The position numbers were made by a program, and so were the translations under genes. From Hydrogenophaga sp. (lineage in GTDB: Bacteria > Pseudomonadota > Gammaproteobacteria > Burkholderiales > Burkholderiaceae_C), in NCBI GenBank assembly GCA_011391495.1, contig JAABQK010000013.1, positions 1 through 64,000 on the forward strand: a stretch of 64,000 nt of DNA. Direction: 5' to 3'. Of the stretch, positions 56,012 through 64,000 are shown piece after piece (within the stretch, counting starts at the first letter, position 1; each line of letters begins with the position of its first letter). Under the pieces are notes generated by a model that worked only from the letters and a program-made list of their open reading frames with translations, was not told the DNA's origin and did not search any database.

Positions 56012-57445
56012 TCAATACCGATACGTATCGGGCTTGTACGGACCCTGTTTGGGCACGCCGATGTACGTTGCCTGCTCATCGCTCAGCTCGGTCAGCATCG
56101 CGCCGACCTTCTGCAGGTGCAGGCGCGCCACCTTTTCATCCAGGTGCTTGGGCAGCACGTAGACCTTGCCGGCGTCGTAGCCGTCCGGGTGGCAGAACAG
56201 TTCGATCTGCGCAATCGTCTGGTTGGCGAAGCTCGACGACATCACGAAGCTGGGGTGGCCGGTGGCGCAGCCCAGGTTCACCAGGCGACCCTTGGCCAGC
56301 AGGATGATCTTCTTGCCGTCGGGGAAGACCACGTGGTCCACCTGCGGCTTGATCTCGTCCCAGGTGCACTGGGCCAGCGACGCAACATCGATCTCGTTGT
56401 CGAAATGGCCGATGTTGCAGACGATGGCCTGGTCCTTCATGGCGGCCATGTGCTCGTAGCGGATCACGTTCTTGTTGCCGGTGGCGGACACGAAGATGTC
56501 GGCCTTGTCGGCGGCGTACTCCATGGTCACGACCTTGAAGCCTTCCATCGCGGCCTGCAGGGCGTTGATGGGGTCGATCTCGGTCACCCACACCTGGGCC
56601 GACAGCGCGCGCAGCGCCTGCGCCGAGCCCTTGCCCACGTCACCGTAGCCGGCGACCACGGCCACTTTGCCGGCGATCATCACGTCGGTGGCGCGCTTGA
56701 TGGAATCGACCAGCGATTCGCGGCAGCCGTACAGGTTGTCGAACTTGCTCTTGGTCACCGAGTCGTTGACGTTGATGGCGCGGAACATCAGCGTGCCGGC
56801 GGCCGACATTTCCTTCAGGCGGTGCACGCCGGTCGTGGTCTCTTCGGTCACGCCGATGATCTGCGCACCCTTGCGGCTGTACCAAGTCGGGTCCTGCGCC
56901 AGCTTGGCCTTGATGGCGGCGAACAGGCAGGTCTCTTCTTCGCTGGTCGGATGGGCGATCAGGGACTGGTCCTTTTCGGCGCGCTTGCCCAGGTGCATCA
57001 GCAGCGTGGCGTCGCCGCCGTCGTCCAGGATCATGTTCGGGCCTTCGCCTTCGGTGCCTGCGGCGCCGAATTCAAAGATGCGGTGGGTGTAGTCCCAGTA
57101 GTCGGCCAGGGTTTCGCCCTTGATGGCGAACACCGGCGTGCCGGCGGCCGCAATGGCCGCGGCGGCGTGGTCCTGCGTCGAAAAGATGTTGCACGAAGCC
57201 CAGCGCACCTGGGCGCCCAGCGCCTGCAGGGTCTCGATCAGCACAGCCGTCTGGATGGTCATGTGCAGCGAGCCGGTGATGCGCGCGCCCTTGAGCGGCT
57301 GCGCCTTGGCGAATTCTTCGCGGATCGCCATGAGGCCGGGCATTTCGGTCTCTGCGATCTTGATTTCTTTGCGGCCCCAGTCGGCCAGGCCGATGTCGGC
57401 GATGACGCAGTCGGCGTTGACGGCGGTGGAAAGGCGTGCGTTCAT
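56012..57445 (-). CDS. ahcY: S-adenosylhomocysteine hydrolase
   Basis: Splits S-adenosylhomocysteine to adenosine and homocysteine. A 477-residue NAD enzyme with '[28 protein letters not shown]', '[24 protein letters not shown]' and the Rossmann motif '[18 protein letters not shown]', ending '[10 protein letters not shown]'. The start is ATG 57445, with GGAG 6 nt upstream. It is preceded by a SAH riboswitch and terminator, so expression should rise when SAH accumulates. Homocysteine produced here can be remethylated with the MetF product. Confidence 0.97.
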   Translation of the reverse strand: MNARLSTAVNADCVIADIGLADWGRKEIKIAETEMPGLMAIREEFAKAQPLKGARITGSLHMTIQTAVLIETLQALGAQVRWASCNIFSTQDHAAAAIAAAGTPVFAIKGETLADYWDYTHRIFEFGAAGTEGEGPNMILDDGGDATLLMHLGKRAEKDQSLIAHPTSEEETCLFAAIKAKLAQDPTWYSRKGAQIIGVTEETTTGVHRLKEMSAAGTLMFRAINVNDSVTKSKFDNLYGCRESLVDSIKRATDVMIAGKVAVVAGYGDVGKGSAQALRALSAQVWVTEIDPINALQAAMEGFKVVTMEYAADKADIFVSATGNKNVIRYEHMAAMKDQAIVCNIGHFDNEIDVASLAQCTWDEIKPQVDHVVFPDGKKIILLAKGRLVNLGCATGHPSFVMSSSFANQTIAQIELFCHPDGYDAGKVYVLPKHLDEKVARLHLQKVGAMLTELSDEQATYIGVPKQGPYKPDTYRY

Positions 57446-57491
57446 GGAAACTCCAGATGAGGTTGGCAAGAACCACTGGGCATGAACAGGC

Positions 57492-57524
57492 AAAAAAAAG
57501 CCCATCACACGCCAGTGGATGAGC
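57492..57524 (-). terminator. Conditional terminator in the ahcY leader
   Basis: On the minus strand GCTCATC (57524-57518) pairs with GATGGGC (57506-57500), a 7-bp stem with one G-U pair, and eight T follow (57499-57492). The upstream arm shares GCTC (57521-57524) with the riboswitch pseudoknot, so the two structures exclude each other. Confidence 0.8.
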
Positions 57525-57612
57525 GTCGTTGCATGGATGTTCCGAGCCTCACGCCCCACGCCGACCGGTGGTCAGGGGTTCGCTGCAACGCTCCTCGGAT
57601 GCCTGGATTCTA
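57518..57612 (-). ncRNA. SAH riboswitch and -10 box of ahcY
   Basis: On the minus strand a -10 box TAGAAT (57612-57607) leads to the SAH aptamer, 57600 to 57521. P1 pairs CTCGGA/TCCGAG at 57594-57599 and 57541-57546. GAGCGTTGC (57593-57585) pairs with the 3' segment GCAACGACGCTC (57532-57521) to form the pseudoknot. An internal hairpin CCCC...GGGG lies between. Aptamer sequence and gene context both match the known SAH class. Binding should free the gene from the terminator just downstream. Confidence 0.93.
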
Positions 57613-57656
57613 GCGCAAGCCGGTGTTTGGGGTATCTGCGAAACTGGCGGGTCTTC

Positions 57657-58460
57657 ATGATCCATTCCACGATTTCTGCCTGGCCGTTGCCTTCCCGCGC
57701 CCGCATCCGCGGCGTGCTGACCGACATCGACGACACGCTCACCACCGAGGGGGCGATCACGCCCGATGCGCTCTCGGCCCTGCACGACCTGCGTGCGGCG
57801 GGCCTGCCGGTGTTCGCGATCACCGGGAGGCCGGCCGGCTGGAGCGCGGGCTTTGCGCTGGCCTGGCCGGTGAATGCCATCGTGGCGGAAAACGGGGCGG
57901 TGGCGCTGTGGCGCGGGGCGAATAGAGGGCTGTGCAAGGCCTGGCTGCAGGACGAAGCGACCCGAAGCGCGAACTTCACGCGCCTGCAAACGGTGGCGCA
58001 GCGCATCCTGGCCGAGCTGCCGCAGACCCGCCTGTCGCAGGACAGCGCCGGCCGCGAAACCGACATCGCGATCGACCACAGCGAGTTTGCCCAGCTGGAC
58101 GCCGCCACGGTGGCGCGGGTGGTGGGCCTCATGCAGGCGGGCGGGCTGAATGCCACGGTGAGCTCGATCCACATCAACGGCTGGATCGGTGCACACGACA
58201 AGCTCGCGGGCGCACGCTGGGTCGTGCGCGAGCGGCTGGGCCGGGATCTGGACGCCGAACTCGACCACTGGGTCTACGTGGGCGACTCGACCAACGACGC
58301 GACGATGTTTGGCCACTTCCCGCACAGCGTGGGCGTGGCCAACGTGGCGCGATTCTGGGATCGGCTCACGAGCCGGCCGCGCTACGTGACACGCGGCGAG
58401 CGCGGTGCCGGCTTCGCCGAACTGGCACAGGCGGTGCTGGCGTCCAGGGCCGCGACATGA
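57657..58460 (+). CDS. HAD-superfamily (type IIB) sugar phosphatase-like protein
   Basis: A 267-residue HAD hydrolase. Motif I 'GVLTDIDDTLTTEG' contains the nucleophile Asp, 'FAITGRPAGW' is motif II, and 'WVYVGDSTNDATMFGHFPHSVGVAN' is motif IV. The cap insert in the middle places it in subfamily IIB, with relatives such as sucrose-phosphate and mannosyl-3-phosphoglycerate phosphatases. The substrate is unknown. The start is ATG 57657. Its stop overlaps the next gene's start (ATGA). Confidence 0.87.
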   Translation: MIHSTISAWPLPSRARIRGVLTDIDDTLTTEGAITPDALSALHDLRAAGLPVFAITGRPAGWSAGFALAWPVNAIVAENGAVALWRGANRGLCKAWLQDEATRSANFTRLQTVAQRILAELPQTRLSQDSAGRETDIAIDHSEFAQLDAATVARVVGLMQAGGLNATVSSIHINGWIGAHDKLAGARWVVRERLGRDLDAELDHWVYVGDSTNDATMFGHFPHSVGVANVARFWDRLTSRPRYVTRGERGAGFAELAQAVLASRAAT

Positions 58461-59716
58461 GTGAACGCCCGTTGCCACCGACGCACAGCCATGCCGTGAC
58501 CGGCGCCGTGCCTGCCACAGGCCTTTCCGACCACGCCACGCTCGGCCTGCTGGCCATCTTCGGCTCCACCTTCTTCCAGCTGCTGGGTTACTTCATGCTG
58601 ATGCCGCTGCTCCTGCTGCGGCTCAAAGGCGACGGCGTGTCGACCGCGCTGGCCGGCGTGTTCGTGGCCACCGGCTGGCTCGGCGTCTTCCTGATGACGC
58701 CGTTTGCCTCGGCGATCACGCAGCGGCTGGGGCGCCGCCCATCGCTCTGGCTCGCCGCCGGCGTGCCGGCACTGGTCATCGCCGGCTTCCTGTTCAGCCA
58801 ATCGCTGCTGGTGTGGTTCGCCTGCATCCTGATCGAAGGCATGGCCGCCGGCCTGCGCTGGGTGCTGGCCGAGGCGGTGGTGGCGGAGTTTTCGCCACCG
58901 CTGCGCCGCGGTCGCAACGTGGGCATCTTTGAAACCATGGTCGGCACCACCTTTGTGCTGGGACCGATGCTGCTGGTCTGGGTAGGCCCGCAGAGCGATA
59001 CCGCGCTGTGGATGGCATGGGGCCTGACGGTGCTGGGCCTGCTCTGGAGCCTGCTGATCCCGCGCCTGCCGCCCGCGGCCGATGCGCACAGCGCCCGTGT
59101 CGGACTCTCCGGCGTATGGCATGCGCTGCGCGCGCATCCCCTGATCATGGCGGTGGGTTTCGTCGGCGGTTTTTTCGAAAGCGGCCTTACGTCCATCCTG
59201 CCGCTCTACGGTCTGGCGCTGGGGCTGAGCGCTTCGAGTGCCGCCCTGCTGGTTTCGGCCAGTGGCCTGGGCAGCGCGCTCATGATGCTGCCCGCCGGCA
59301 TGCTGGCCGACCGCATGGCCGCACACCCGCGGCAGCGCTATGGCGATGCAAGTGCCGCGCGCCTGCAGCTGATGCGGGTGTGTGCCTTCATCACCTTGCT
59401 CGCCACGGGGCTGATCCCCTGGGTGGCGGCCCACCCGTGGCTGGCGGCGCCGGTGGCCTTTCTCTGGGGTGGCGCGGGCGGATGCCTCTACACGCTGGCC
59501 ATGATCGACATCGGCTCGCGCGAAAACGGCATCACCCTGGTCAACAGCACGGCGGTGCTGGTGCTGTCGTACACGCTCGGCGGTGTGCTGGCACCCGCGC
59601 TGGGCGCAGCGGCCCTGCAATGGGCACCGGTGCTGGGCTTCCCGGTCCTGCTGCTGGCGGTGGCGGCACCCGGATGGTGGTGGCTGCGACGCGCCGCCAG
59701 CACCCAGCCCCGCTGA
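58457..59716 (+). CDS. MFS transporter
   Basis: A 419-residue inner-membrane transporter with about twelve hydrophobic segments. 'ITQRLGRRPSLWLAAGVP' is the loop 2-3 MFS signature (G-x3-D/R-R-x-G-R-R type), repeated weakly after helix 8 as 'LADRMAAHPRQRYG'. It is translationally coupled to the upstream HAD phosphatase by an ATGA overlap. The substrate cannot be told; the coupling suggests the two handle one compound, perhaps a sugar or its phosphate. Confidence 0.88.
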   Translation: MSERPLPPTHSHAVTGAVPATGLSDHATLGLLAIFGSTFFQLLGYFMLMPLLLLRLKGDGVSTALAGVFVATGWLGVFLMTPFASAITQRLGRRPSLWLAAGVPALVIAGFLFSQSLLVWFACILIEGMAAGLRWVLAEAVVAEFSPPLRRGRNVGIFETMVGTTFVLGPMLLVWVGPQSDTALWMAWGLTVLGLLWSLLIPRLPPAADAHSARVGLSGVWHALRAHPLIMAVGFVGGFFESGLTSILPLYGLALGLSASSAALLVSASGLGSALMMLPAGMLADRMAAHPRQRYGDASAARLQLMRVCAFITLLATGLIPWVAAHPWLAAPVAFLWGGAGGCLYTLAMIDIGSRENGITLVNSTAVLVLSYTLGGVLAPALGAAALQWAPVLGFPVLLLAVAAPGWWWLRRAASTQPR

Positions 59717-59728
59717 ACCAGCCGCGAT

Positions 59729-60823
59729 TCAGGGCACAGAGGAAGCGGCCGCGCTGCTGACGGGAGCCGCTTGGTGGTGGGGTTTGTCCAGCAGGCGATC
59801 GGTGATGCCGCCGCCGACCCACATGCCGCCCAGCGTCACCCAGGCCGTGACGGCGAAGATGGCGCCACCCGTCATGCCCGCGCCCACCGCACAGCCACCG
59901 GCCAGCATGGAGCCAAACCCCATCAGCACGGCACCCACGATGTAGCGCGGCATGCTGTAGCCGCCACCGAAGCCTTCGAGCTTCCAGTCACCCCCCACCA
60001 GCGCACCGATCAGCGACCCCAGGAACACCCCGGGCATCAGACCCAGGCCGAAGGTCCAGGGCTCGCCCGGCTCACTCAGCACGCGCATCAGCCATTCGGC
60101 CGATGGACCGCTGAAGGTCAGGCCCTGGATCTGTACCGGTTCAAATGAATTCGCCATCACCTGGTAGGTGCCGGCCCAGGCCAGCGCCACCATCAGGCCG
60201 GTGCCGATGCCCCCGGCCCACTTCCAGAAGCCCCATCCGCTGTGGTGCGCGAAAAACAGCCCGGTGATGAGCCACACGCCGGCGAAGACCAGACCATCCC
60301 AGGGACCCGCACCCAGCTGGGCCAGCAGGCTGCGCGAGGGGCCGCCGTCCACCACCCACCAGCTCGAAATGGCTTCTCGCCAGGGCGACAGCACCCCGCC
60401 CAGCGAAGCCTGCGCCACCACCGCGAAGATCAGACCGGACAGCAGGGCCCGCAGGTTGCCGTTGGCCGACAGCACGAGCAGGCGGCTGGCGCAGCCGCGC
60501 GTCATGACCATGCCCGCGCCAAAGATCAGGCCGCCCACCAGCGCGCCCGAGATGCTGCCGCGCGCCGAGAGCTGGCGCGCCGTGCTCACGTCGAGGCCAC
60601 CGGTGACCACCAGCAACTGCACCGCCACCACCGCCGCGCCAAAGGCCAGCAGCCAGACCGTGAGCTTGTCGCCGAACTTGCCGTGCCAGAACTCGATGAC
60701 CGCTGCGCGCAGGCAGAAGCGCGAACGCTGGGCAAAAAAACCGAACCCCAGCCCCACCGCAAGACCGCACAGGGCCAGCACACCCGACTCACCGAAGCGC
60801 TCGATCCAGCCTGTCCAGTCCAT
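59729..60823 (-). CDS. YeeE/YedE (TsuA-type) sulfur-compound transporter
   Basis: A 364-residue membrane protein of the YeeE/YedE family, whose characterised member TsuA imports thiosulfate. Conserved cysteine-bearing helices are 'GFGFFAQRSRFCLRAAVIEFW', 'GAGMVMTRGCASRLLVLSANGNLRAL' and 'GFGSMLAGGCAVGAGMTGGAI'; these cysteines line the sulfur path in TsuA. No TsuB-like sulfurtransferase is adjacent. The start is ATG 60823, with GGAG 6 nt before it. A palindrome just upstream could be an operator. Confidence 0.88.
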   Translation of the reverse strand: MDWTGWIERFGESGVLALCGLAVGLGFGFFAQRSRFCLRAAVIEFWHGKFGDKLTVWLLAFGAAVVAVQLLVVTGGLDVSTARQLSARGSISGALVGGLIFGAGMVMTRGCASRLLVLSANGNLRALLSGLIFAVVAQASLGGVLSPWREAISSWWVVDGGPSRSLLAQLGAGPWDGLVFAGVWLITGLFFAHHSGWGFWKWAGGIGTGLMVALAWAGTYQVMANSFEPVQIQGLTFSGPSAEWLMRVLSEPGEPWTFGLGLMPGVFLGSLIGALVGGDWKLEGFGGGYSMPRYIVGAVLMGFGSMLAGGCAVGAGMTGGAIFAVTAWVTLGGMWVGGGITDRLLDKPHHQAAPVSSAAASSVP

Positions 60824-60841
60824 ACCGTCTCCATCCATGAA

Positions 60842-60863
60842 AATATGCGCAGAAAAGCATATT
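60842..60863 (-). promoter_or_regulatory. Operator-like inverted repeat upstream of the YeeE/YedE gene
   Basis: AATATGC (60842-60848) and GCATATT (60857-60863) form a perfect 7-bp inverted repeat with an 8-nt spacer, 18 nt before the start codon. The outer arm contains TAATAT, a possible -10 on the minus strand. Repressors of the ArsR type that sense sulfur compounds bind AT-rich dyads of this shape, but no regulator is adjacent. Confidence 0.5.
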
Positions 60864-60984
60864 ACGCCCGGGAAACGCGCGCGGATTTGATGCGGCTCAA
60901 GTTCTGGTGAACCGGGGCGGCGCAGTACGCTCGAACCCACGGTCGGTTGTCGACCCCGTTCAGTCCATCCCGAAAGGAACCCCC

Positions 60985-61365
60985 ATGGCCATTCCCTGGC
61001 TGGCTGCGCTCAAAGTCATTCCCTGGGGTGACGTGATCGAACACGCGCCCAAGGTGCTCAGCGCGGCGCGCAAGCTGATGGACCGGCAGCGCGCCGAACC
61101 ACCTCCGCCCGTCACCCCCGCAGCCGACCGGGTGGGCGACAGCCCGCCGAGCCTGGGCGAGCTCCGGGCCCGCCTGACCGCCGCGCAGGACCAGCTCGAC
61201 CAGCAGGCACAGACCCAGGCACAGCTGGCCCAGACCCTGGCCGAGCTGGCCGAGCAGAACGCGCGGCTGGTGAGTGCGGTGGAGGTGCTGCGTGTGCGCT
61301 CGCGGCTGCTGCTGTGGGGCGTGGCGCTGCTGGCGATCTGGACCGCCTGGCTGGGCTGGCGCTGA
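60985..61365 (+). CDS. Small coiled-coil protein with C-terminal membrane anchor
   Basis: A 126-residue protein I do not recognise. It begins 'MAIPWLAALKVIPWGDVIEHAPKVLSAARKLM', then a Pro-rich turn (about 39-55) and a Gln/Ala/Leu-rich coiled coil (about 58-100, 'LRARLTAAQDQLDQQAQTQAQLAQTLAELAEQNARL'). It ends in a hydrophobic helix 'LLLWGVALLAIWTAWLGWR' at the very C-terminus, so it looks tail-anchored. An AAGGAA site precedes ATG 60985. Confidence 0.8.
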   Translation: MAIPWLAALKVIPWGDVIEHAPKVLSAARKLMDRQRAEPPPPVTPAADRVGDSPPSLGELRARLTAAQDQLDQQAQTQAQLAQTLAELAEQNARLVSAVEVLRVRSRLLLWGVALLAIWTAWLGWR

Positions 61366-61386
61366 GCCGACCCGCCAGCAGACCGG

Positions 61387-61704
61387 TCAGCCGGGCCGCC
61401 GCGCCTCCAGCGTTGCGTCACAGCCCACGCCCGCCGCGATCCAGCGCCGCGCCAGCCGACGCAGCAGCGGCGCAGCCCGGCGCCAGCGTGGTCCGAGCAG
61501 ACCTTCGGTATCCGTCAGCACGCCGCAGCGGTAGCGGCTTTCCACCTCGCTCCAGCGCAGCGCGTCGCAGGCACCCAGGCGCTTGCGCGAGACCAGCTGA
61601 CCCAGCGGGCAAGGCTCGGCCAGGCAACACAGCCCGCAGCCGTTGCAGGGCGCGCCCAGCGCCGGCATAGGTGGCGCCTCGACGTGGATGTGGATGAGCT
61701 GCAT
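61387..61704 (-). CDS. YkgJ-like CxxCxxCC cysteine-cluster protein
   Basis: A 105-residue protein with the dense cluster 'PCNGCGLCCLAEPCP' (about residues 19-33) and later single cysteines, resembling the CxxCxxCC (YkgJ) family, probably binding zinc or Fe-S. It follows uvrA by 13 nt on the same strand, so they are likely co-transcribed. The function is unknown. No clear ribosome site precedes ATG 61704. Confidence 0.75.
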   Translation of the reverse strand: MQLIHIHVEAPPMPALGAPCNGCGLCCLAEPCPLGQLVSRKRLGACDALRWSEVESRYRCGVLTDTEGLLGPRWRRAAPLLRRLARRWIAAGVGCDATLEARRPG

Positions 61705-61717
61705 GGAGGACCCAAGG

Positions 61718-64000
61718 CTAAGAGCGGGCCAGTACGGGTCCGAGGACCTTGCCCGTGTGCGTGTCCAGCCGCACCACCTCGTCGGGCGGCGCGGCGGCGA
61801 CGATGCGACCACCGCCCGAGCCGCCTTCGGGCCCGAGGTCGATGATCCAGTCGGCTTCGGCCATCACGTCCAGATCGTGCTCGATCACGATCACGCTGTG
61901 GCCGCCGTCCACCAGCCGGTGCAACACTCGAATGAGTTTTTCCACGTCGGCCATGTGCAGGCCCACGGTGGGTTCGTCCAGCACATACAGCGTGTGCGGC
62001 GCCTTCTGGCCGCGGCGCGTGACGTCGTCGCGCACCTTGCTGAGCTCGGTCACGAGCTTGATGCGCTGCGCCTCGCCGCCGCTGAGCGTCGGACTTGGCT
62101 GGCCGAGGGTGAGGTAGCCCAGCCCCACGTCTTTCAGCAGCTGCAGCGGGTGGCTGATGCTGGGCATGGAGGCGAAGAATTCCACCGCCTCGTCCACCTC
62201 CATCTGCAGCACGTCGCCGATGCTCCTGCCCTTCCACGTCACAGCCAGGGTCTCGGGGTTGAAACGCGCGCCGTGGCAGACCTCGCAGGGTACTTTCACG
62301 TCGGGCAGGAAACTCATCTCGATGGTGCGCATGCCCTGCCCTTCGCAGCCCGGGCAGCGGCCTTCGCCGGTGTTGAAGCTGAAGCGGCCCGGGCCGTAAC
62401 CGCGCGCTTTCGCTTCCAGCGTGTCGGCAAAGAGCTTGCGCACCGTGTCCCAGAAGCCGATGTAGGTGGCCGGGCAGCTGCGCGGGGTTTTGCCAATGGG
62501 GGTCTGGTCGACTTCGAGCACGCGGTCCACCACCTCGGAGCCGAGCAGCTTGTCGCAGCCCACCCAGGCCGGGCGCACGCCCTCGTTGTCCCAGGCCTGG
62601 CGACCGGCGAAGGTGCTGCGGGCGGACACGGCGGCCGCCGCGTTGGTGAGCAGCACGTCGCGCGCGAAGGTCGACTTGCCGGAGCCGCTGACGCCGGTGA
62701 CCACGACCAGGCGCTGCAGGGGAACGGCGACGCTGAGGTTCTGCAGGTTGTGCAGGCGGGCGCCCCGGATCTCGAGCGCAGGAGCCGCCGGATCCACCGC
62801 CCGCCGCAGCTGCAGCGGGTGCTTCATCGCGTGCAGCAGGTAGCGCCCGGTCACCGACTCGGCATTCGCCGACAGGTCGGCGACCGTTCCCTGCGCGACC
62901 ACACGACCCCCCCGTTTGCCGGCGCTGGGGCCGATGTCGATGATGTGGTCGGCGCGGCGGATGGTGTCTTCGTCGTGCTCCACCACCACCAGCGTGTTGC
63001 CCATCTCGCCGAGCTTGTGCAGGGCATTGAGCAGGATCGCGTTGTCGCGCGCGTGCAGGCCGATGGTCGGCTCGTCGAGCACGTAACACACGCCCTGCAG
63101 GTTGCTGCCGAGCTGCGCCGCGAGGCGGATGCGCTGCGCCTCGCCGCCGCTGAGCGTGGGTGCGCCGCGGTCCAGCGTAAGGTAGTTGAGGCCCACCTCT
63201 TCGAGGAAGGCAAGGCGGCTCTCGATCTCGGGCAGCAGGTCGCGTGCGATGTCGGCTTCGCGGCTCGTCAGCACAGCCACTTTCAGCAAGCCCTGCACCC
63301 ACGCGCGGACCTCGTTCACCGACAACCGCGCCACATCGGTGATGCCCAGGCCGGCCTGACCGGTTTTTGGATTCGCACCGAACTTCACTGCCCGCGCCTG
63401 GGCGTTCAGGCGCGTGCCTTCGCAGCTCGGGCAGGGCTGGTCGGCCAGGTCTTCCACCTCGGGTTCGGCGAAGCTCTGCTCGCGCCCGCGCTCGGCGTCG
63501 TCGCGCACCGAGTCGTCCAGCGCCTTGCGCTGCTCGCGGGAAAGCGCCAGGCCCGTGCCCACGCAGTCGGGACACCAGCCGTGTTTGCTGTTGTACGAAA
63601 ACAGCCGCGGGTCCAGCTCGGGGTAGCTGGTGGCGCAGACCGGGCAGGCACGGTTGGTGGAAAACACCTCCAGCTGGCCCAGGCCCACGGTGCTCGTGCC
63701 ATCGGCCATGGCCTGCGCCAGGCCCTGCATCTGGTGCAGCACGTGCACCTGACCCTTGCCAATCTCCAGTGCCTTGGCCAGTTGCGTGCGCAGCCAGGCC
63801 TCGTCGGCGGGGTTCACCACGCCGTCGGCGACCGGCAGTTCGATGGTGTGCTCCTTGAAACGGTCGATGCGCGGGAAACCCGACGTGGGCAGGAACTCGC
63901 CGTCCACGCGCAGGTGGGTGTAGCCGCGGGGGCGCGCCCAGTCGGCGAGCTCGGTGTAGACGCCCTTGCGGTTCACCACCAGCGGCGCGAGCAGGCCGAT
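61718..64000 (-). CDS. uvrA: UvrA-family excinuclease subunit, N-terminus outside window
   Basis: The last 761 codons; the frame is open to the right edge, so the N-terminal part including the first Walker A lies outside. Visible are zinc finger 1 ('[28 protein letters not shown]'), a further pair 'CPSCEGTRL', the first signature '[38 protein letters not shown]', the second Walker A 'GVSGSGKST', zinc finger 2 ('[27 protein letters not shown]') and the second signature/Walker B. The spacing from zinc finger 1 to 'CPSCEGTRL' is clearly shorter than in E. coli UvrA, so this may be a divergent or large-form UvrA paralogue. Confidence 0.9.
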   Translation of the reverse strand: MGLLAPLVVNRKGVYTELADWARPRGYTHLRVDGEFLPTSGFPRIDRFKEHTIELPVADGVVNPADEAWLRTQLAKALEIGKGQVHVLHQMQGLAQAMADGTSTVGLGQLEVFSTNRACPVCATSYPELDPRLFSYNSKHGWCPDCVGTGLALSREQRKALDDSVRDDAERGREQSFAEPEVEDLADQPCPSCEGTRLNAQARAVKFGANPKTGQAGLGITDVARLSVNEVRAWVQGLLKVAVLTSREADIARDLLPEIESRLAFLEEVGLNYLTLDRGAPTLSGGEAQRIRLAAQLGSNLQGVCYVLDEPTIGLHARDNAILLNALHKLGEMGNTLVVVEHDEDTIRRADHIIDIGPSAGKRGGRVVAQGTVADLSANAESVTGRYLLHAMKHPLQLRRAVDPAAPALEIRGARLHNLQNLSVAVPLQRLVVVTGVSGSGKSTFARDVLLTNAAAAVSARSTFAGRQAWDNEGVRPAWVGCDKLLGSEVVDRVLEVDQTPIGKTPRSCPATYIGFWDTVRKLFADTLEAKARGYGPGRFSFNTGEGRCPGCEGQGMRTIEMSFLPDVKVPCEVCHGARFNPETLAVTWKGRSIGDVLQMEVDEAVEFFASMPSISHPLQLLKDVGLGYLTLGQPSPTLSGGEAQRIKLVTELSKVRDDVTRRGQKAPHTLYVLDEPTVGLHMADVEKLIRVLHRLVDGGHSVIVIEHDLDVMAEADWIIDLGPEGGSGGGRIVAAAPPDEVVRLDTHTGKVLGPVLARS

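Overview
The window is high-GC chromosomal DNA from a betaproteobacterium, most likely a member of the Comamonadaceae (Burkholderiales) such as Hydrogenophaga or a relative. This rests on the protein families seen: a TctD/TctE-like two-component pair, TTG/GTG starts, a SAH riboswitch upstream of ahcY, a PaaR-type paa promoter, DUF6776 next to bactofilin, and an alpha-carbonic anhydrase. It is mostly core and metabolic genome. I see no phage, transposase, integron, CRISPR array, rRNA or tRNA.

Layout. 1-1590 is the end of a response regulator and its kinase. 1644-7059 (minus) is a glucose-type ABC transporter (binding protein, two permeases, ATPase) behind glucokinase, with a glk promoter and operator-like dyads. 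7179-9191 holds trxC, a DUF2905 protein and a MidA-like methyltransferase. 9190-12159 (plus) holds a pteridine-reductase-like SDR, folB, ttcA and a DUF4136 lipoprotein. 12174-24502 is mixed: a soluble PAS hybrid kinase, a histidine phosphatase, a SPOR protein, a fatty-acid-hydroxylase/YhhN fusion, ruvB, an alpha-carbonic anhydrase, a GT2-VTT-ArnT-like operon and ruvA. 24614-27559 holds phoH, ybeY, dtd and a cation diffusion facilitator.

27713-38852 (plus) is a complete glycogen cluster: glgB-glgX-malQ-glgC-glgA-glgP. With glucose uptake and glucokinase at the left, the window covers glucose import, phosphorylation, glycogen synthesis and breakdown. 39166-44601 has tyrS, an M23 peptidase, erpA, bactofilin, DUF6776, rpsI and rplM. 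44821-46408 has rlmJ and a CAP-domain lipoprotein. 46495-50603 is the phenylacetyl-CoA epoxidase operon paaABCDE behind a 26-bp palindrome, followed by a convergent acyl-CoA ligase.

52455-57600 (minus) is a methyl-cycle block: a SAH riboswitch with its own terminator, then ahcY, tlyA, metF and rlpA, then metY with a clear terminator. The right end has a HAD phosphatase, an MFS transporter, a YeeE/YedE thiosulfate-type transporter, a small tail-anchored coiled-coil protein, a CxxCxxCC protein and the C-terminal 761 codons of an unusual UvrA.

The most distinctive pattern is a GC-rich structured repeat of about 65-80 bp found six times (3637, 7945, 26553, 34666, 49389, 55935). Every copy begins 0-16 nt after a stop codon, lies 31-70 nt before the next start, and has the same orientation relative to transcription. 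No element is long enough to encode a protein.
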